Shown here: piece after piece, positions 1-11,409 of the stretch
Numbering within the stretch: position 1 is the first letter of the stretch
How the letters are laid out: the number at the start of each line of letters is the position of its first letter
Assembly (NCBI RefSeq): GCF_016086655.4
Contig: NC_052133.2
Span: 9,942,301 to 10,006,300 of the forward strand
DNA: 64,000 nt
Direction: 5' to 3'
Source: Lepeophtheirus salmonis
Taxonomy: Eukaryota; Arthropoda; Copepoda; Siphonostomatoida; Caligidae
Made by a program: the position numbers and the translations under genes
The notes under the pieces: generated by a model
Told to the model about the DNA's origin: nothing
Databases searched by the model: none
The model's input: only the letters and a program-made list of their open reading frames with translations

Positions 1-109
1 ATGAAATAAAATTATCAACTATGGGCTCCAAGATAGCGTCGCTTTTAATTATGATTACAATATTAGGTTAAGAGACTGGGTTGTTGTCAATTTTCTCAAA
101 AATTGTTGA

Positions 110-570
110 TAGTTACATTATGTCAAAAATGTCACAAGGAAAAAACCTAGTCACGCCTGTACAGATGGCTCTTTCACTGACTCCAACCTCCTTTTTCTCA
201 TCTGAAGCATGTACTACTTGCAACACAAGTCCTCCTGGATACACCTTGAAACAGTCTTCCTATCAAATCCAAATTCCTTAGCCAAACTTGAAATTGATCT
301 GCTCGGATTTTCCAGAATCATGGCTTTCACCTTTTTGGATGAATTCATCATCCCAAGATTTTCCACACATCTCTTTGAACTTGAGTTTCTTTTTTATGAT
401 GACCTTAGGTTCCTCTTTGTTCCCCTCCAGCCTCTTTCTGATCATTTGAACAAAGCGCATTTGCACACCAAGAACGTTACAGATCTCTTTGTTGCTCACT
501 TTGCCCTTGGTATTGACTAGGGACATCAATACGGCGCATCTCCGCTCCTCCTGCCTAAATTCAACGTCGA
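110..570 (-). pseudogene. Transposase N-terminal DNA-binding fragment (Tc1/mariner superfamily relic)
   Basis: On the minus strand, reading from about 570 down, a frame gives EFRQEERRCAVLMSL and then VSNKEICNVLGV, which fits a first helix-turn-helix. After a frameshift near 320 a second frame reads VKAMILENPSRSISSLAKEF and GFDRKTVSRCIQEDL, which looks like the second helix-turn-helix of the paired-type DNA-binding region found in mariner-like transposases. Stops follow close to 230 and no catalytic DDE/D part is present, so only the DNA-binding half survives. The family assignment rests on the 'NPSRSI..LAKE' and 'V.R.I.EDL' pattern that recurs in the other relics of this window. It cannot be active. 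The exact family within Tc1/mariner is not determined. Confidence 0.55.
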
Positions 571-640
571 CTAATTTAGTATATGTTGACTCCTTGGTGT
601 TTATGAATGATAATCGTTGAAAATTAATTAATACTATCAA

Positions 641-1500
641 TTATAAACGGGATATATGGTGCAATAAAAATATATTGCGTCATGCGCTCGCACATATTAT
701 CATTGATAATATGGTATAACCTTGTACTTTTATTAACCTTGCCGGTATTATAGATTTTATTTCGTGTTATTTTATAATGCATATACTAAGACAAACTCAG
801 TAATGATAATTTATCAATTGTCATAGTCAGAGCAGGGAGCGCTCTTGAGAACTTTTTTTGATATTTTACAAGTTATTATACTAAAAATATTATTCCAGTT
901 TCATTCAATGTATTTCAATTATATCGGATTGAGCAAATGTGGATAATATTATATTATATAATTATATATATATATTCATATAATTATACTTCGATAAATT
1001 ATCAATTAAGGCACCTTATATTAAAAATTATTTTTAAATGATGGAAAAAAATATTCCTGTTTCACATAGAGTATATTTTCAAAAATTTCTACAATAATTT
1101 CTTATGACGTCGAAATTTTGTCTTCCCATCTTTTGAAAATGACAAAATTACTTATACTACAAAATTAGAAGGTATTAAACCTATTTTAAAATAGGAAATA
1201 AGCATAGGCATCAAATACGCGCATAAATTAACTAATGAAGTAATTCATCCACATCAAGTAGAAAACAAAAAACAAAAGTTAACTTATCACTAAAAATTTT
1301 ATGAATCAACAATAGAACAGAGAATTGAAAAGTTTCATCGAATCATTTTCATATAAAATTAAGGCATGGCAGTAGAAAACCAATTTCTAACGATCAATGA
1401 ACACAAATCTAAATTCATTCGGGGAATAGTTATTGAAATAGAAAACAATATCTGCGAAGCGCAACAGTTTATCCACGGAAACATTTCAGACTACTATTGA
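641..1500. other. AT-rich stretch, no gene seen
   Basis: No frame of convincing length or composition, no tRNA signals and no recognisable transposon protein. A TA-rich patch lies at about 945-985. Confidence 0.5.
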
Positions 1501-1530
1501 CACAGTTAAAGGATTGGCCCAGGACTTATC

Positions 1531-1621
1531 TATATAAAACACGCTAAGTTTATACTATTCAGAAAAAATAATCCTAACTCCATTGAAAGGGGATTCGGAT
1601 GGTATCGTCAACATGGTGGTG
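1531..1621 (+). promoter_or_regulatory. Candidate core promoter with tiny first exon
   Basis: A TATA box (TATATAAAA, from 1531) is followed about 29 bases later by TTCAGA (1558-1563), an acceptable arthropod initiator. At 1613 ATGGTGGTG runs straight into GTAATT, a possible splice donor. This resembles the promoter and four-codon first exon arrangement seen in the array pseudogene (37656-37750). No downstream exon could be found, so it may be chance in AT-rich DNA. Confidence 0.17.
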
Positions 1622-1639
1622 GTAATTACTTATTGAGTT

Positions 1640-2980
1640 GCATACCTTTTTTAGAGAGCGAAAAAAAAGATTGAATTAAGTCCTTTTGAAAATGAACTTT
1701 AATTCCTTCTGTTAAAGAAAAGAAAATTTTCCCATTCAACTCTTCTTCTTTAAAAATTATTCAAAAACCTTTTTCTGAATGATTTCTTATATAGATATCA
1801 CAGACTTAATTGAATTTACCTGAATATAAAATGTAATTTATTACGTCGGGGGATTTATAACCTTTAGCATAATGAAATATTTACGACAAAAATATTGTGT
1901 TGAATTGGTCTGTTCATCTGAAAATGATCTTATTTATGTCAATGAAACTGGGATACATTATTTGTTAAATTAATTTTTGGATGCCAGGGATAGAAGTGGG
2001 TTCAAAAGACTAACAGATGTCATGTACTTGAACTACTACAATTCATCTTTGTCAAATATTACATAATTTTTTTCAAGTAAATACTATAAAAAACACATTG
2101 TTTTACATTTAAGAATCCAAGACATGTATTTGCTATTACTGTAAATACTTTAATTAAAAAAGAAGAACATTTGTCATGGATAATGACAGCATAATGTAAA
2201 ATAATCTCACAAATTTTAATAACTTTTTAGATAAAATATCTTTTACAATTTGTTTGTAATTTTTTTTTCTTAAGAAATAATGAACAGCCAAAATCATTTT
2301 GCTAGAAAAAGAAAGAATTTATGATATAAAATTAAGTCTGCTAAATGAACTAAAGCTTCGATCATTAAATTCATAAATTTTGATTGAGTTACGATTTATA
2401 AATAAATAAATATACCAAGTAAAGTTGTAAACAATATAAATTTTAATTTAATTTTCTAACTTTTTTAAAGTTTCATATAAATCATACAATTTGATTAATC
2501 ATATAACTATTATAAATATTCACATAAAATAATGTAATATCGATTAATAGTTATGTTCTCCGATTGATTCAAAGAAATGTGAGCTGCTTTGTTGATTATA
2601 GAAATATTCAGAAGTTGATGATTTAATCACACTCATATTTAATTTATCTCTTGGGTTCTTAAATTGAAACGGGTTTTATAAGATTAGTATATAATAATAT
2701 AGTGTAATACTGAATACATTACCACATTCATTAACATCGTCATGGATAGATAATCATAATCTGGACGCAGCTCAAACATGATCCAATAGATTTGGAAAGT
2801 TAAATAATATGGCATTGACGTTAATCCGTCTCTGTTAAGTATTATATTTAATTAGCAATTATAAGTTATCATAATAATTGAAAAAAGACCTACGGAGGAG
2901 AAAATAAGTATTTCATGGCTTGCTGATTTTGTAAGTTTGACCACTGACAGAAAAGAATAGTTTATAATTTTAATGGTAGG
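1640..2980. other. AT-rich stretch, no gene seen
   Basis: Only short frames full of Asn, Lys, Ile and stops. No transposase motif or tandem structure noticed. Confidence 0.45.
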
Positions 2981-3083
2981 TTTATTTTAACTATGAGGGA
3001 TATTTGCTTATATGAACAAAACAAAAGTGTTGTGAGGAAGAAAAATCCCCACCGTCAAGCATATGGGGGGGTAGAAACATTAC

Positions 3084-3272
3084 GTGTTGGGAGTGTTTCT
3101 CTGCGAAGGGGAGATGACAACTTCACTTTATTTTATTGTAAAATACAAAGCAGACTCCAGTATAAAAGTACTCCCCGGTCAGAGTATCAAGGTGCTATTT
3201 TCTTTTATGCTAAACGGAAGTGCAAAAGAATTTTCTCACATTTATAAACTGAATAAAATTAACAGCTCATAA
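3084..3272 (+). other. 62-codon frame of unknown meaning
   Basis: The frame starts MTTSLYFIVKYKADSSIKV and runs on as LPGQSIKVLFSFMLNG. It has a more balanced composition than surrounding frames and is locally less AT-rich (about 3040-3210). No family is recognised, there is no convincing start context and no neighbouring exon. It could be a fragment of a mobile element or chance. Confidence 0.15.
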
Positions 3273-3274
3273 CT

Positions 3275-4590
3275 ACCCTTTAAAAAAAATAACTATTTTT
3301 TTAAATAGAAAGTTTAAGCATTAAACAATCATCCTTTTTCAAATGACATCCATTATGTACAAAAGGTATACACTATTACAAGGCAATTTCTGCAAATGAG
3401 CGAGAGCAAATCAATTTCCTATCAAATTAACATGGTTTCAAACATTGTTATGGAGTAATAACTTATTACTGCACAGTAATTTTTGTTATGAGTAGGTGAT
3501 TATTCCTAATAGCCAGCACAATCAGGTAGCATCTTCAATATATAACTTAAAATTTATGTCTCAGACGAGAACAGCCAACTTCATACAAATAAAAATAGGA
3601 AAACGATACGAAGCCTATGTGTAAGAAGGTACTTTTCATTTCTGACATATGTGATATTAAATATAAATCAACAGGACTTAAGTGCTTTTTTACCTATTCA
3701 TTCGATTAAATAGTGATATAAGAGCCTGTTACTCTGTTGGAGGACTTTGGCTAACTTTTGATTGGCTGGATCTCTCCTCTTCTTCGTTAGAAAGTTATCA
3801 AGGGATTTAAGAAGTAAGAAGTTCGGGTTTTCCTAGTCTTCTAGTATGTGTAATAAAATATAATATACATTGAATGGAACTTTTCGGACTTCAATATCGC
3901 TCAACATCCCTATACATGAATATAATGTATAACTAAAGATGGGCTGTTTGGTCAAATCAATTACTGTTTTGAGATTAGAATAGGAAAACAGTTTAGATAA
4001 AGTAAGACCATTCTGCCACATCTGGAATGACAGCTCGCCGTTAGAAAACTTACTTAGAAATGTGAAAGCAGGAGTGAGAACAAAAGTCATCTGAAACCAT
4101 TATCGAATCGTGCAAAATTTAACGAAAGGATCACTCAGACCATACTACTAGGGTATCTTGTCTCTTTGAAAGAGGTTATGAATTATGATGTGACTTCAGA
4201 GACTCAAATGACGTATTTAGTCGTAACTACGTAATTGTAGCTGTTGTAGTTTCTACAAAAGACAGATAAGGATTGGTCTTAGGACTGACAAATTATATAA
4301 GGACGGGACTGATAGGACTGCAGTCAATTTAGTTTTTAGACCGATCCAACACTATTAATAATGTATCAGCCCTTTTGTAATTCAACGGAACCTTTATCAT
4401 ATTCATACTACACAGCCTACGAGTAGTTTTTTTAATACTCCATCACCTTATTTTATGACTGAAATGATGATAAGACTGAATGTGACATACGTAAATATAA
4501 TAAACGGAGAGTACCATTGAACATTTGTTAGGGAGTCATCTTCTATATTATTAAAGCAAGTTTGTCTTTTACTCATGCCTAATTATACTG
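3275..4590. other. Mostly unannotated stretch with a GGACTG-motif patch
   Basis: An 85-codon minus frame at 3833-4090 is not recognised and is probably chance. At 4255-4345 there is a cluster of GGACTG/CAGTCC-type words (for example AGGACTGCAGTC) that also appears near 25400-25440 and 27640-27700, suggesting a short dispersed repeat. Confidence 0.35.
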
Positions 4591-4593
4591 TAT

Positions 4594-4730
4594 AATGCCG
4601 GGTACTACCTCTGATACTTGAATGAAGAAGCTAGTCGCATGTAACGCTCAGTACAAAGGGGACAGTTGTAAAAAGTCCTGAAATTGGTTTATTCTTCATT
4701 GTAATTTTATTAGAGGAAGTACCCGGCATT
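4594..4730. mobile_element. Foldback / MITE-like element with 20-bp inverted ends
   Basis: The left end 4594-4613 (AATGCCGGGTACTACCTCTG) and the reverse complement of 4711-4730 agree at 18 of 20 positions. Inside, TGAATGAAGAA near 4619 and TTCTTCATT near 4692 continue the pairing. The whole element is about 137 bp, too short to code. A clear target-site duplication was not found. Related but diverged sequence (ACCTGGCATTACTTGGAGTAA) occurs at about 17125-17150. Confidence 0.5.
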
Positions 4731-4809
4731 GCTCTGAGTTATCAGACGTCGATTAATTTTACTTTATTAATATAAATACATACGTACTCCCTTTTTCTTG
4801 GCTTTTTTA

Positions 4810-5040
4810 ATATGACTAGGGATGGGATTTTTGAAAGATTACAAGGAGAAGGCGGGAGTAAGACTTGTGGTAGTACTACAGTTGACATTTTTGTAGGAGA
4901 AAATAGTGTGAGAGAAGTATGGCGGAAGCGAGACGTATGGTACTACTGAATTAAGACCCTTGTTGATATCAGCTTCCTGTGAGAGAAAAGGAATTACTGC
5001 TATAAAAAGGAGAACCTCCTACGTTTAAAATAGCATTAAT
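4810..5040 (+). repeat. Dispersed repeat family C, copy 1
   Basis: Contains the words GAATTAAGACCCTTGTTG, GAATTACTGCTATA and AGGAGAACCTCCTACGTTTA followed by AATAGCATTA. The same series, diverged, recurs at 22340-22490 and partly at 11285-11405. No coding capacity seen. Confidence 0.5.
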
Positions 5041-5074
5041 GCAGCGAAAATACTATAATTATATCTAAAAACAT

Positions 5075-5560
5075 ATATATTTATTTTATTATGATCTTTT
5101 AGAACAATTTACAACAAAGATAGTCAAGAATGCTTACTTCAGAGTGAAAAGTTAACTCCAAAGTAACATATTAAATAATGAACAAAAAAGAAGAAAGAGT
5201 GCTCGCACCAACCGTTTTACCTTTACTAATATTTACCTTTATTTTTTTTCATTATAAACATGACAACTCTCGGTACTCTGATATAAGAACCTTATTAATA
5301 TTAAATGCCTGTTACATTATTTTTTTTGTGGAAGGGGGGTAGAAAATGATTATTCCAGGGAAAATCTTATATTTAAATTTGAATTCAAATGTATTTATTT
5401 TATTACCCATTTTTAAACAATTTATACCAAAGATTGGCGAGAATGCTTACTTTAACAACAATACGACCTAACTTAATAAATAAAGAGGAAAAATAGCATA
5501 CACAAGAACTGTTTTCCTTTTCTGATCACCAAACTTATTAATTTTCTTTACAAAGATCCC
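5075..5560 (+). repeat. Dispersed repeat family D, two diverged direct copies
   Basis: Copy one (about 5075-5290) and copy two (about 5390-5560) both contain TTTATTTTATTA, then ACAATTTA followed by AAAGAT, GAATGCTTACTT, a run of adenine-rich bases with AATAAAG or AATGAACAAAA, and TTTTCC/TTTACC with AACTTATTAAT. A third copy lies at 24326-24510. Spacing between the first two is about 310 bp. Confidence 0.45.
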
Positions 5561-5808
5561 TTTTTTAAATATGAAAACACAGCTTCTTATTTTTTAACAT
5601 ACATTATGTACCAAAAGTCCGTGTCAATTACTTCATACAACAATAAAGTCCTGTACGTTTAAAATTGCTCATTTTTCATGAAAGTATTGGCGATTTTGAA
5701 GTGTCCCTCAACAAGATAATGACGGGGAAGTACAAGTTTAAAATAAAGGCTCAGAAGAAACTTGAATTGGTTATACCACTAGGGGGTCTTTAGGTCTAAG
5801 TTTCATCG

Positions 5809-7360
5809 ATGGTGCTGCAAATCCAAGCCTATATCTGTTTAAAGTTCGGCCATTCAAGGACAAGTTGCAATGTACCCCACAGGATATCCTACACAGATTT
5901 TGATAGAAATGTTAGGATGGAATTAGGTCTTCCCCTGGGAATAGGTAGGACACAAGAAATATCTATGGGGTTGATACATCAGAAGGAGGAAAAGTGTATT
6001 TTCGATCACCTTAATGGGTAGGAGTTAAATTTACAAAAGGCTTCGCCAGAAGATGAGGCAGTTGAAAAGGATACAAAGACTATTTACTTTAGTAAAAAAA
6101 TATTTTTTCCATCGACCTACAACCTCACTCCCATAAGGAACGATTGGAAAGTCCTTATACAGAAGAAACCGCACACGACATAAAAGCCTGACCATTTGGC
6201 TATTTATAAAAAATTAAGTAAACGAACTCTAAATAGTTCAGACCTGGAGAATGAAAGAGGGGGAGAGAAATTGATCCCCAAGTTCCCAAAAGACTATCCC
6301 CTTTCGCTTAGTAATATAATAACCATGAAATTTTTCTTCCATACATATAATGTAAACTCCATTGTGTCTTTGCACAGGGCTTCGTCACTCTTCCATTACT
6401 TGAAAATGATAAGTGTCCCTGAAATTTTAATGGAGACACGCTTTAGAGATCCTGGGGGAATTGATCATCTTTTCCCCTCCACCCATCCATATTTTGCATC
6501 AAACGCTACTTCGCAGCACTCATATCCTTCAAGAGGAATCCTTATACAAGTGAGAAGTTCATCTAAATTACCTCTTTAGCTTGTCTCATCTAATCCCAAA
6601 GGAAATTTTGTCTTCAATGATGTCTACTTTTTAGGAATGGTACCAAAAATGATGAACTATGAAGGATCTCGAAACTGGAAAATAAGACGGATGTAAAGTG
6701 TTTAATGGCAAAATATCTCCTCCTTCAGGGTCTTTGGTATCAAGACTAACCCGACTGAACAATATATTACTTTTACTGGCACTACGAAGTTAGGTATCTA
6801 AAGAAAAAGTATACTTGACTAGATTTTAGCTTCACTCGAAACAGCTGAAATGCTGGACGGATTTAAAACCTTGCTACACCATAATTATGACCATTCTCCG
6901 ATTATTTCCTCCATCCCTCTGGGAATTGAATGTCTCATTGCTAGGAGATGTTGAAATCTGCAATAAAATTGAAGGAATAATAGACAAGGCGATGGAATTA
7001 CAGGAAAACAATTTACTTACCTCAACGACGGCTCTACTAAGGATTGAATAAGGATCAAGTTACCTTCTAAAGAACAGGAGCAAGAAAGAAGCATTAAGAA
7101 GAAAAAACCTAAAACTTAATGAAATTCTAAAGCTGGAGTAAATATAAGTGAAGAACTAAACAAAATACTACAATATGAAAATCTTGGAAGAACTTTACAA
7201 GGGAAAGGATCTTGCAAGTATCTTCAAAAATATCTCAGAAGCAAACAAAGGAAAATGCTCTCTACAACTCAGTAATGGTGTAGTGTATACTGCTGGTTAT
7301 TACATATACTCAATTAAGGTCAGTGTCCAGATCTATGTATGTAAGGAGTACTAGAGAGAT
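5809..7360 (+). mobile_element. Degenerate non-LTR retrotransposon (LINE): zinc knuckle and endonuclease remnants
   Basis: Near 5830-5870 the translation has YICLKFGHSRTSC, a CCHC zinc-knuckle of the LINE ORF1 type with its first Cys lost. From about 6325 a frame reads MKFFFHTYNVNSIVSLHR, then SVPEILMETRFRDPGGID and HPYFASN. This fits the start of an AP-type endonuclease, with the conserved Asn of the NVNS motif and the Glu of the ETR motif. Further down, broken frames give LLGDVEICNK (the GDxN-like step of the endonuclease, about 6935-6965) and Lys-rich linker text up to about 7260. Frames shift and stop repeatedly. The reverse transcriptase is absent or beyond recognition. The zinc knuckle is of the same type as that at 16740 on the minus strand. 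Confidence 0.6.
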
Positions 7361-7884
7361 GAAAATACACTCTTTTTTAAATGAAATATTTTCTACAAAT
7401 CTTGTTCCACGTAGACTTTAAAGTACTTTTTGAAACTTAATTCAAATTTGAATAACACAACAATTTAGCGTTAAATTATTCCAATAATAAATATATCTAG
7501 AAACATTGTTCAACGAAACTGAATTATATGTACGTTAACTGTTACGTATAAAGTATAGGATATCGTGTATTTGAATGTACAAGTATAACATTCTTTTAAA
7601 TCATTGTTTCTTAATCAATTTTAGGAAACATCTAATGATAAGAGCGGTGTTCAAAAACTGAACAATTAATCCATAAATAAAGATACAAATATAATATTGA
7701 TAACTTTATTATAATTGACAAATTAGAAAACAATCTGAAATATCAAAATTGTTATAACCCTTTAAGTTATTGTTAGACTTCGATTTTATGTTTTTGAAAA
7801 TAAGTAATGATGTAAACCCTGTGAATTTTTTAGCTGGCCCGTTTTTTCGGAATTGGTAATCTGAAAAATGAATTATTTTTTCCT

Positions 7885-8110
7885 CAGCACTTGTCATTAT
7901 TATTTAATTCTTGAGTAGTGAACATCCTTTCCTAAATATATTATATTATATTCAAAATCTGATAGAACTTTCGAGTGTGTTTATAAAATATGCCTGAGGA
8001 TTTGTGGCAGAATTATAATTGTAAGTCCTTCTTGGAATCAGAGTAGAATTGGGGATCGACATAGGAGTCATTCTTGCAATTTATTTATTTATTTTTAGTG
8101 ATAGGATGAT
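7885..8110 (+). repeat. Dispersed repeat family A, copy 1
   Basis: Shares an ordered series of blocks with 24895-25110: ATTATTATTTAA then GAGTAGTGAAC, CTTCC/ATCC, ATTCAA, GAACTTTC/GAACATTC, GTGTG, ATAAA, GATTTGT then GCAGA, TTATAA, AAGTCCTT/AAATCCTT then ATTGG/TTGG, GATCGACAT then GGAGT. Coding capacity is absent. A shorter match lies at 35470-35515. Confidence 0.55.
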
Positions 8111-8119
8111 TAATTGGAA

Positions 8120-8720
8120 TCGGGAATAAAGAGCAGCGGGTGTTTTTTCTGGAATCGGGATCGGCATCGTAAAAATAATGATTACTTTACAATTCTAATT
8201 CTTATTTATTACTGATATTTAACTATTTATAACTTTTGTAGGTTATGAAAAAAATAACTCCCTTCAAAATTAAAGAATGTTTACTTTTTACAAGAAAATT
8301 TAATTAATTTTTTTTATATGTTCAATTAAAAATTGAACATTTGATTTTTTTTTCAAGAAATTTTATATTAGAAATTTAATTTTTTAAATTTTTTTCCACA
8401 AACTTTCATTATTTGTCAACAGTTGTGGATTTTGGAACTTTTGCTCAAAAAAATAAATTTTTTTGAGAATAGCCATGGGGTTTTGAATTTCTTTTACAAA
8501 ATAATTAATTTTTTGTTAATAGTTGTAGATTTTGGAAAAAAAATTAATATCAAATTATATATTAGAAATTTTTTTCCGAAAAATTTCAATTTTTGAATTT
8601 TCAAAACCCAATATTTTTAACTATTATTTAAAATATTAAAGAATTGGATTTTTTTTCTAGAATTGCATCGGAATCGGCATCAGGATATTCTTTTGGAATC
8701 GTACTATCACTATTTATGTA
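8120..8720. repeat. Degenerate AT-rich minisatellite and GGAATCGG words
   Basis: Between 8270 and 8640 phrases such as CAACAGTTGTGGATTTTGG and AATAGTTGTAGATTTTGG recur with long T or A runs. The same phrases in reverse complement occur at 28800-29240. On both sides are GGAATCGGGATCGGCATCG (8152-8170) and GGAATCGGCATCAGG (8669-8683), an approximate direct repeat that may mark the ends of a small element. Confidence 0.35.
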
Positions 8721-10560
8721 TTTCCCGCTTCCCTTGTCACAGCTGATTGAGAGTCCTTTATTATTAATAGATCTAAGATAAGTACAGGATTTAAACGTTC
8801 AGTCGGATACACTGCAAACCTAATGTATCAAACGATTAATTATCTCAAATTTATTCCTGTTGGAAATATTTATAGTATTTCCTAACAACTCTAAGAAATA
8901 TGATTTCTAAAGTAAATTATTATTGCTTTAAAATATGTACGTATTTAAAAAAAATCATATATCAAAAATTCTTTTAAATAAAAGAAAATAAATATTTTCA
9001 GCAGAAGAAGGAGAAAAAAAAAGAAAAGAAGAAGATTAATTCATTCGCATATTTGAAGAATAACTTTTACATAATATTACAAATACTATTTCTGCTTTTA
9101 TACTATTAAAATATTTAATATTAGGACTTGTGGTGGTGTGCTCTTAAGAAATCTCATTTTTTTTAAAATATACAATAATATATAGTTTGAACTCATTGCA
9201 CAAATAATATGTATAAATATTGAGTCATAGTTAAGAGTCCTAATAAACAGTTCTATATTTATATATATGTAGTTTAATTGCGTATCATTAATAACACTGT
9301 CCATTAGCAAAAATGGTACAAAAACAGTATATGCTCTTTTAGTAGAGTTTGAGCCCTTAATTCCAAATATGATCTTATTTTTTCTCGCATAGCCTCGTGG
9401 CCTTCAGAAAAAGGCCATACATTTTTAGTTATTTTTTAGGTTCAAAGCTGTTTCATGCCATCGGTGTTGAAGATAGGGATAAATTATGTTAATATATTTT
9501 AAAGCTGAATGTTAAAAAATTCTAAAAACATTTTTAAAATGTCTGCACCATACTTTTAACTCGATTTATCTTTGTTTAAAGTGGAAAATAGGTGCTTTTT
9601 ATTCAGAGGCTCATAGCTTCAAGACAAATAGATTCAAAAAGCTTAAAATTATTGCATTTGATAGCTGAAAGTATGAAATTTAATTAAAAAAAAAGAGCCT
9701 CTCTAAAAACGTTCTATATCGTTGTCAATTTAAGCTAAGGTAATTCTAAGAAAAAACTCATTTTTGAATTGATCTCATAATTTGCACATTTTATAATGTT
9801 TTTGGGCAAAACTATTGTTTAAAATGATGCCAGGTTTTGACGCAGGAGGTTAAACAATCTCAATATGGACTTTTTTATAATGTACAAAAATGAGCACTAG
9901 AGCGTCCTCTGTCCAATTAAATGATCTGATAGGATTTTAAATTTTAGATACTAAGAGGAAGTCGGACTTCCTGTCAAAAAGTTCAAATTACTTTGTGGCA
10001 TCATTTTTTTGTGATATAAACTCTACTTTGAGCTTGAATCTTTCACATATCATAATGTTTTCAGTCATGAATATCATTTAAAGTACTATTGAGTTTTGCT
10101 GCGGATACTAGCGCTGTCATCCTCTGAAAAGTCGTGCTGGACGTAATTAATCCCTATTTCCAATATACAATGGTCAGTGCAATAAACCAAGTGGGGAAAA
10201 GACGATCACGTGATATTTATTGAATAGTGGATGTAGTAGTACCTTTTTTGTTCGGCATGGAAGTTAAGTATACTTGAATAACTTAAAAATTAAAAAAAAA
10301 CTATTTTTTTATGGCTTGATACTGTATATAAATAAGTATCCTTAAGTATCGCTTGAATCATCAGTATTGAATCTATTCCAATATCTTATTCCAATACTTC
10401 AAAATAGGGCAATTCTTGCCGATTTCGATATTGATACCGATGCATGGGTGCACCCCTATTTAAAATAGAGCATATTGTCTTACGCAACATTTCTAATTAA
10501 TCGACACGCAACCTTTGATATTTTTTCACAGAAGGGGTTGGACGTTAGGAACTAGGACTT
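8721..10560. other. AT-rich stretch, no gene seen
   Basis: No usable frames. At 10425-10460 the sequence GATACCGATGCATGGGTGCACCCCTATTT resembles the end of a non-autonomous hAT-like repeat, but no partner end was found. Confidence 0.35.
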
Positions 10561-10567
10561 AGGAACA

Positions 10568-10622
10568 TACAGTAAATCTTGCATAACGCGGTTTCAAACA
10601 CCGTGCGTTCGGATAACGCAGT
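10568..10622. mobile_element. Possible pogo/Tigger-type terminal repeat
   Basis: TACAGTAAATCTTGCATAAC followed by GCGGTTTCA, then TTCGGATAACGCAG, resembles the terminal repeats of pogo-type elements, which begin CAGT and repeat 'ATAACGCGG' and 'GGATAAC' words. No matching opposite end or transposase was seen, so it is a solo end or a coincidence. Confidence 0.33.
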
Positions 10623-11129
10623 ATTTGTTTTTTTATATAATGATAATAAACTATATACCATATAGAGTTAAACCATAATTTTTGTAGTTGTTGATAAGTT
10701 CGTTCATACACTGCCTATTTATTCCTATAATAGAATGTATAATTTTTCATAGGGAGGAGTATCCTGTATTTGATTTGATACCTAAACTTAAAATGTTTAG
10801 TGAACAATTGTAAAATCATGCGATTATAAAGGTTGCTCAATAAATATTGGTTAGAACCCAATTATTTAAACTTTACAGTATTGAAATGACCGGATGAAAA
10901 ATAAAGTTAATACCCGTTCAATATAAAATTTATAAAATGTGTTTACTGTCCTAACCATAGTACAAAAATAGTAAAAAGTGGACTGTTATAACGTTTTATT
11001 AGTTTAGATGCAAGCAACTCTTTGAAGAAGGAAGTAAACATAAATTCCACTCTGTATATAGCCTACACATATAGGCTAGGATTACTCTGATGCTGATCTT
11101 TATTTCTACTCCAAAGTCCAGCAAGGACT

Positions 11130-11405
11130 TACACTTATAACTCCCGAGCAAACCCTCATTGTTACTCTCCGTCTTCCATCAACAGACGCACTAGTTATTA
11201 CTTGTAAAAAAAACAAAAAAACTTGTTCAGATTGCCAGCAAGAAAAAGCTTTTGAGGTTTTATAAAGTGCTACATATTTATAACAAGAGATGGGATATGT
11301 ATAAGAAAGCAAGGAAAAGGCGGGATAGAGACATGTGGTATTACTGAATTAATATAATTGGGGGAGAGATAATGAATTACTGCTATATTTACATACGACA
11401 TTAGG
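11130..11405. repeat. Dispersed repeat: CTCATTGTTACTCTCCGTC motif plus family C copy
   Basis: At 11140-11175 is GAGCAAACCCTCATTGTTAC then TCTCCGTCTTCCATCAAC. Closely related text is at 17170-17215, and in reverse complement at 35541-35580, directly at the left edge of the tRNA array. At 11285-11405 the family C words GGCGGGATAGAGACATGTGG, TACTGAATTAA and GAATTACTGCTATA follow. Confidence 0.45.
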
Positions 11406-11409
11406 GTGT

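Noticed and set aside
278..520. 103-codon plus frame at 209-520
   Set aside because: Opposite strand of the transposase DNA-binding relic; no motif of its own.
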